This document shows positions 63,001 to 64,000 of a stretch of 64,000 nt of DNA, one piece after another (within the stretch, counting starts at the first letter, position 1; the number at the start of each line of letters is the position of its first letter). A program made the translations under genes and the position numbers. The notes beneath the pieces are model-generated. The model did no database searches. It had not been told where the DNA came from and was given only the letters and a program-made list of their open reading frames with translations. The DNA is from Prochilodus magdalenae (taxonomy: Eukaryota; Chordata; Actinopteri; Characiformes; Prochilodontidae), in NCBI GenBank assembly GCA_024036415.1, contig JAMWET010000573.1:186001-250000 (forward strand), written 5' to 3'.

Positions 63001-64000
63001 ATCAATATCATCTGATTGGTCGCCACTCAACTAATTTTCCTAAAGTTCATCCGGAAGAAGAGAGAGCTGATTGAGCATGGCGTTTATCAGGATGTGTCTG
63101 AGTCATCTCACACTACATTATTGCATGTGGTGCTACATACCGTTTGCTGTAAATGATCAAAATTTATAAGACCTTCTGTCACCATTCATATTGCGTATAT
63201 GCTGCTCAGAATTTCAGTAGCTCTATCTTACAACACATTTCTGCATGTCTGCTCTACAAGTAGTGTATTAACATCTATTAATTATTTAATCATTTGTTTT
63301 TGGTTAGAAACAAAAGGTTCAGTTCTTTTCTAATGTCTAACAGACAATTATATAAAGTTCATCCGAAGATGAACTGTCACATGTCAAAATATGTGAAATG
63401 ACTTTTCAAGTCCACTTTTCAAGGTTCAAACATTCCATATGGCTGCTAGCACAAACATTAACCAGGTAAATGTCCCACTTGATGTTTTGTACACACTGGG
63501 GAATGATTTAGAGATGCACAATTGTCAAAAATCAGAATCAACAGAAAGAAGGCCTTACAATTAGACACATCAAAGAAAGTACCAGGCACAGAACAAATAA
63601 TCTACAATAATATTTTAGATTTAGGTGTTGAAAGATTAAAGCAATAACCTGACATAAAATGTTGTCACTCTCAAGTGGTTTAGTTTTAGCTGAACAGGAC
63701 AAAATGGTTCATATGAGTTGCTGATCCCTGACCTACAGAAAATGATATGTACAGTTCTTACATTTTACATACAAAAACAAACAAACAATATAAGAGAGTA
63801 AAATACATATTTCCTTAATTATGGGCCCCATAGGACAATCTCACGCTTTGAAATCCCAATGAAAGCATCCAGAGCTTGTGCCATTGTCTCTCACTGCCAG
63901 TTCTTCTGGTATCCTCCCAGAATCGGATATGAGACATTTGAGACAAGCGTGTGGAAAAAGTCCCGAATAACACGAAAGGGGGATCATTTAGACTAATTGC
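60020..64000. other. Intergenic, no gene seen
   Basis: No ORF has a recognisable domain. An (AAT)-rich stretch is at about 62840-62870. The part 60700-61660 is low in repeats and of balanced composition, which is compatible with conserved non-coding DNA. Nothing marks a neighbouring gene before the right edge. Confidence 0.45.

Noticed and set aside
1..64000. tRNA, rRNA, snRNA genes or CRISPR arrays
   Set aside because: No cloverleaf boxes, rRNA cores or regularly spaced repeat-spacer units were seen; the tandem arrays present are microsatellites or minisatellites.
1..64000. A new multi-gene system
   Set aside because: The window contains one known vertebrate enzyme gene and repeats; no group of co-oriented unknown genes exists here.

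Overview
The window is vertebrate nuclear DNA, almost certainly from a ray-finned (teleost) fish. It is AT-rich and gene-poor, full of microsatellites and DNA-transposon fossils (Tc1-like and hAT-like), and carries one recognisable protein-coding gene with GT-AG introns. The repeat types recall ostariophysan fish such as characins or catfish, but that narrower placement rests on memory of repeat families and is an inference.

The gene is hs3st2, heparan sulfate glucosamine 3-O-sulfotransferase 2, on the + strand. Exon 1 (coding 18965-19506) encodes the cytosolic tail, the Golgi signal anchor, the stem and the first part of the sulfotransferase domain. A 26,046-base intron follows (19507-45552). 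Exon 2 (coding 45553-46171) encodes the rest of the domain. Joined, they give 386 residues with no internal stop and a phase-2 junction inside an Arg codon. The CpG-rich promoter and leader lie at about 18.2-19.0 kb and include a perfect cAMP-response palindrome and several short upstream ORFs. The likely poly(A) signal is at 46580-46590.

Region by region: 1-18.2 kb is intergenic, with one copy of a dispersed repeat at the left edge, transposon fossils, and a long pyrimidine tract followed by a 1-kb purine tract just before the promoter. 19.5-45.55 kb is the intron. It holds two Tc1-like fossils, several inverted-repeat MITEs, three degenerate tandem-repeat clusters, a 27-bp minisatellite of about 640 bases, and stretches that look like conserved non-coding DNA. 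46.6-64 kb is intergenic. It holds a 312-bp direct duplication whose second copy sits inside a second copy of the left-edge dispersed repeat, and a higher-order AGT array.

I found no second gene, no tRNA or rRNA, no CRISPR array and no novel multi-gene system. The observations most worth following are the hAT MITE with a perfect 8-bp target duplication 77 bases before exon 2, the cAMP-response element, the upstream ORFs, the mirror pair of CT and GA tracts before the promoter, and the nested 312-bp duplication. All similarities and identities were judged by eye, without database searches.
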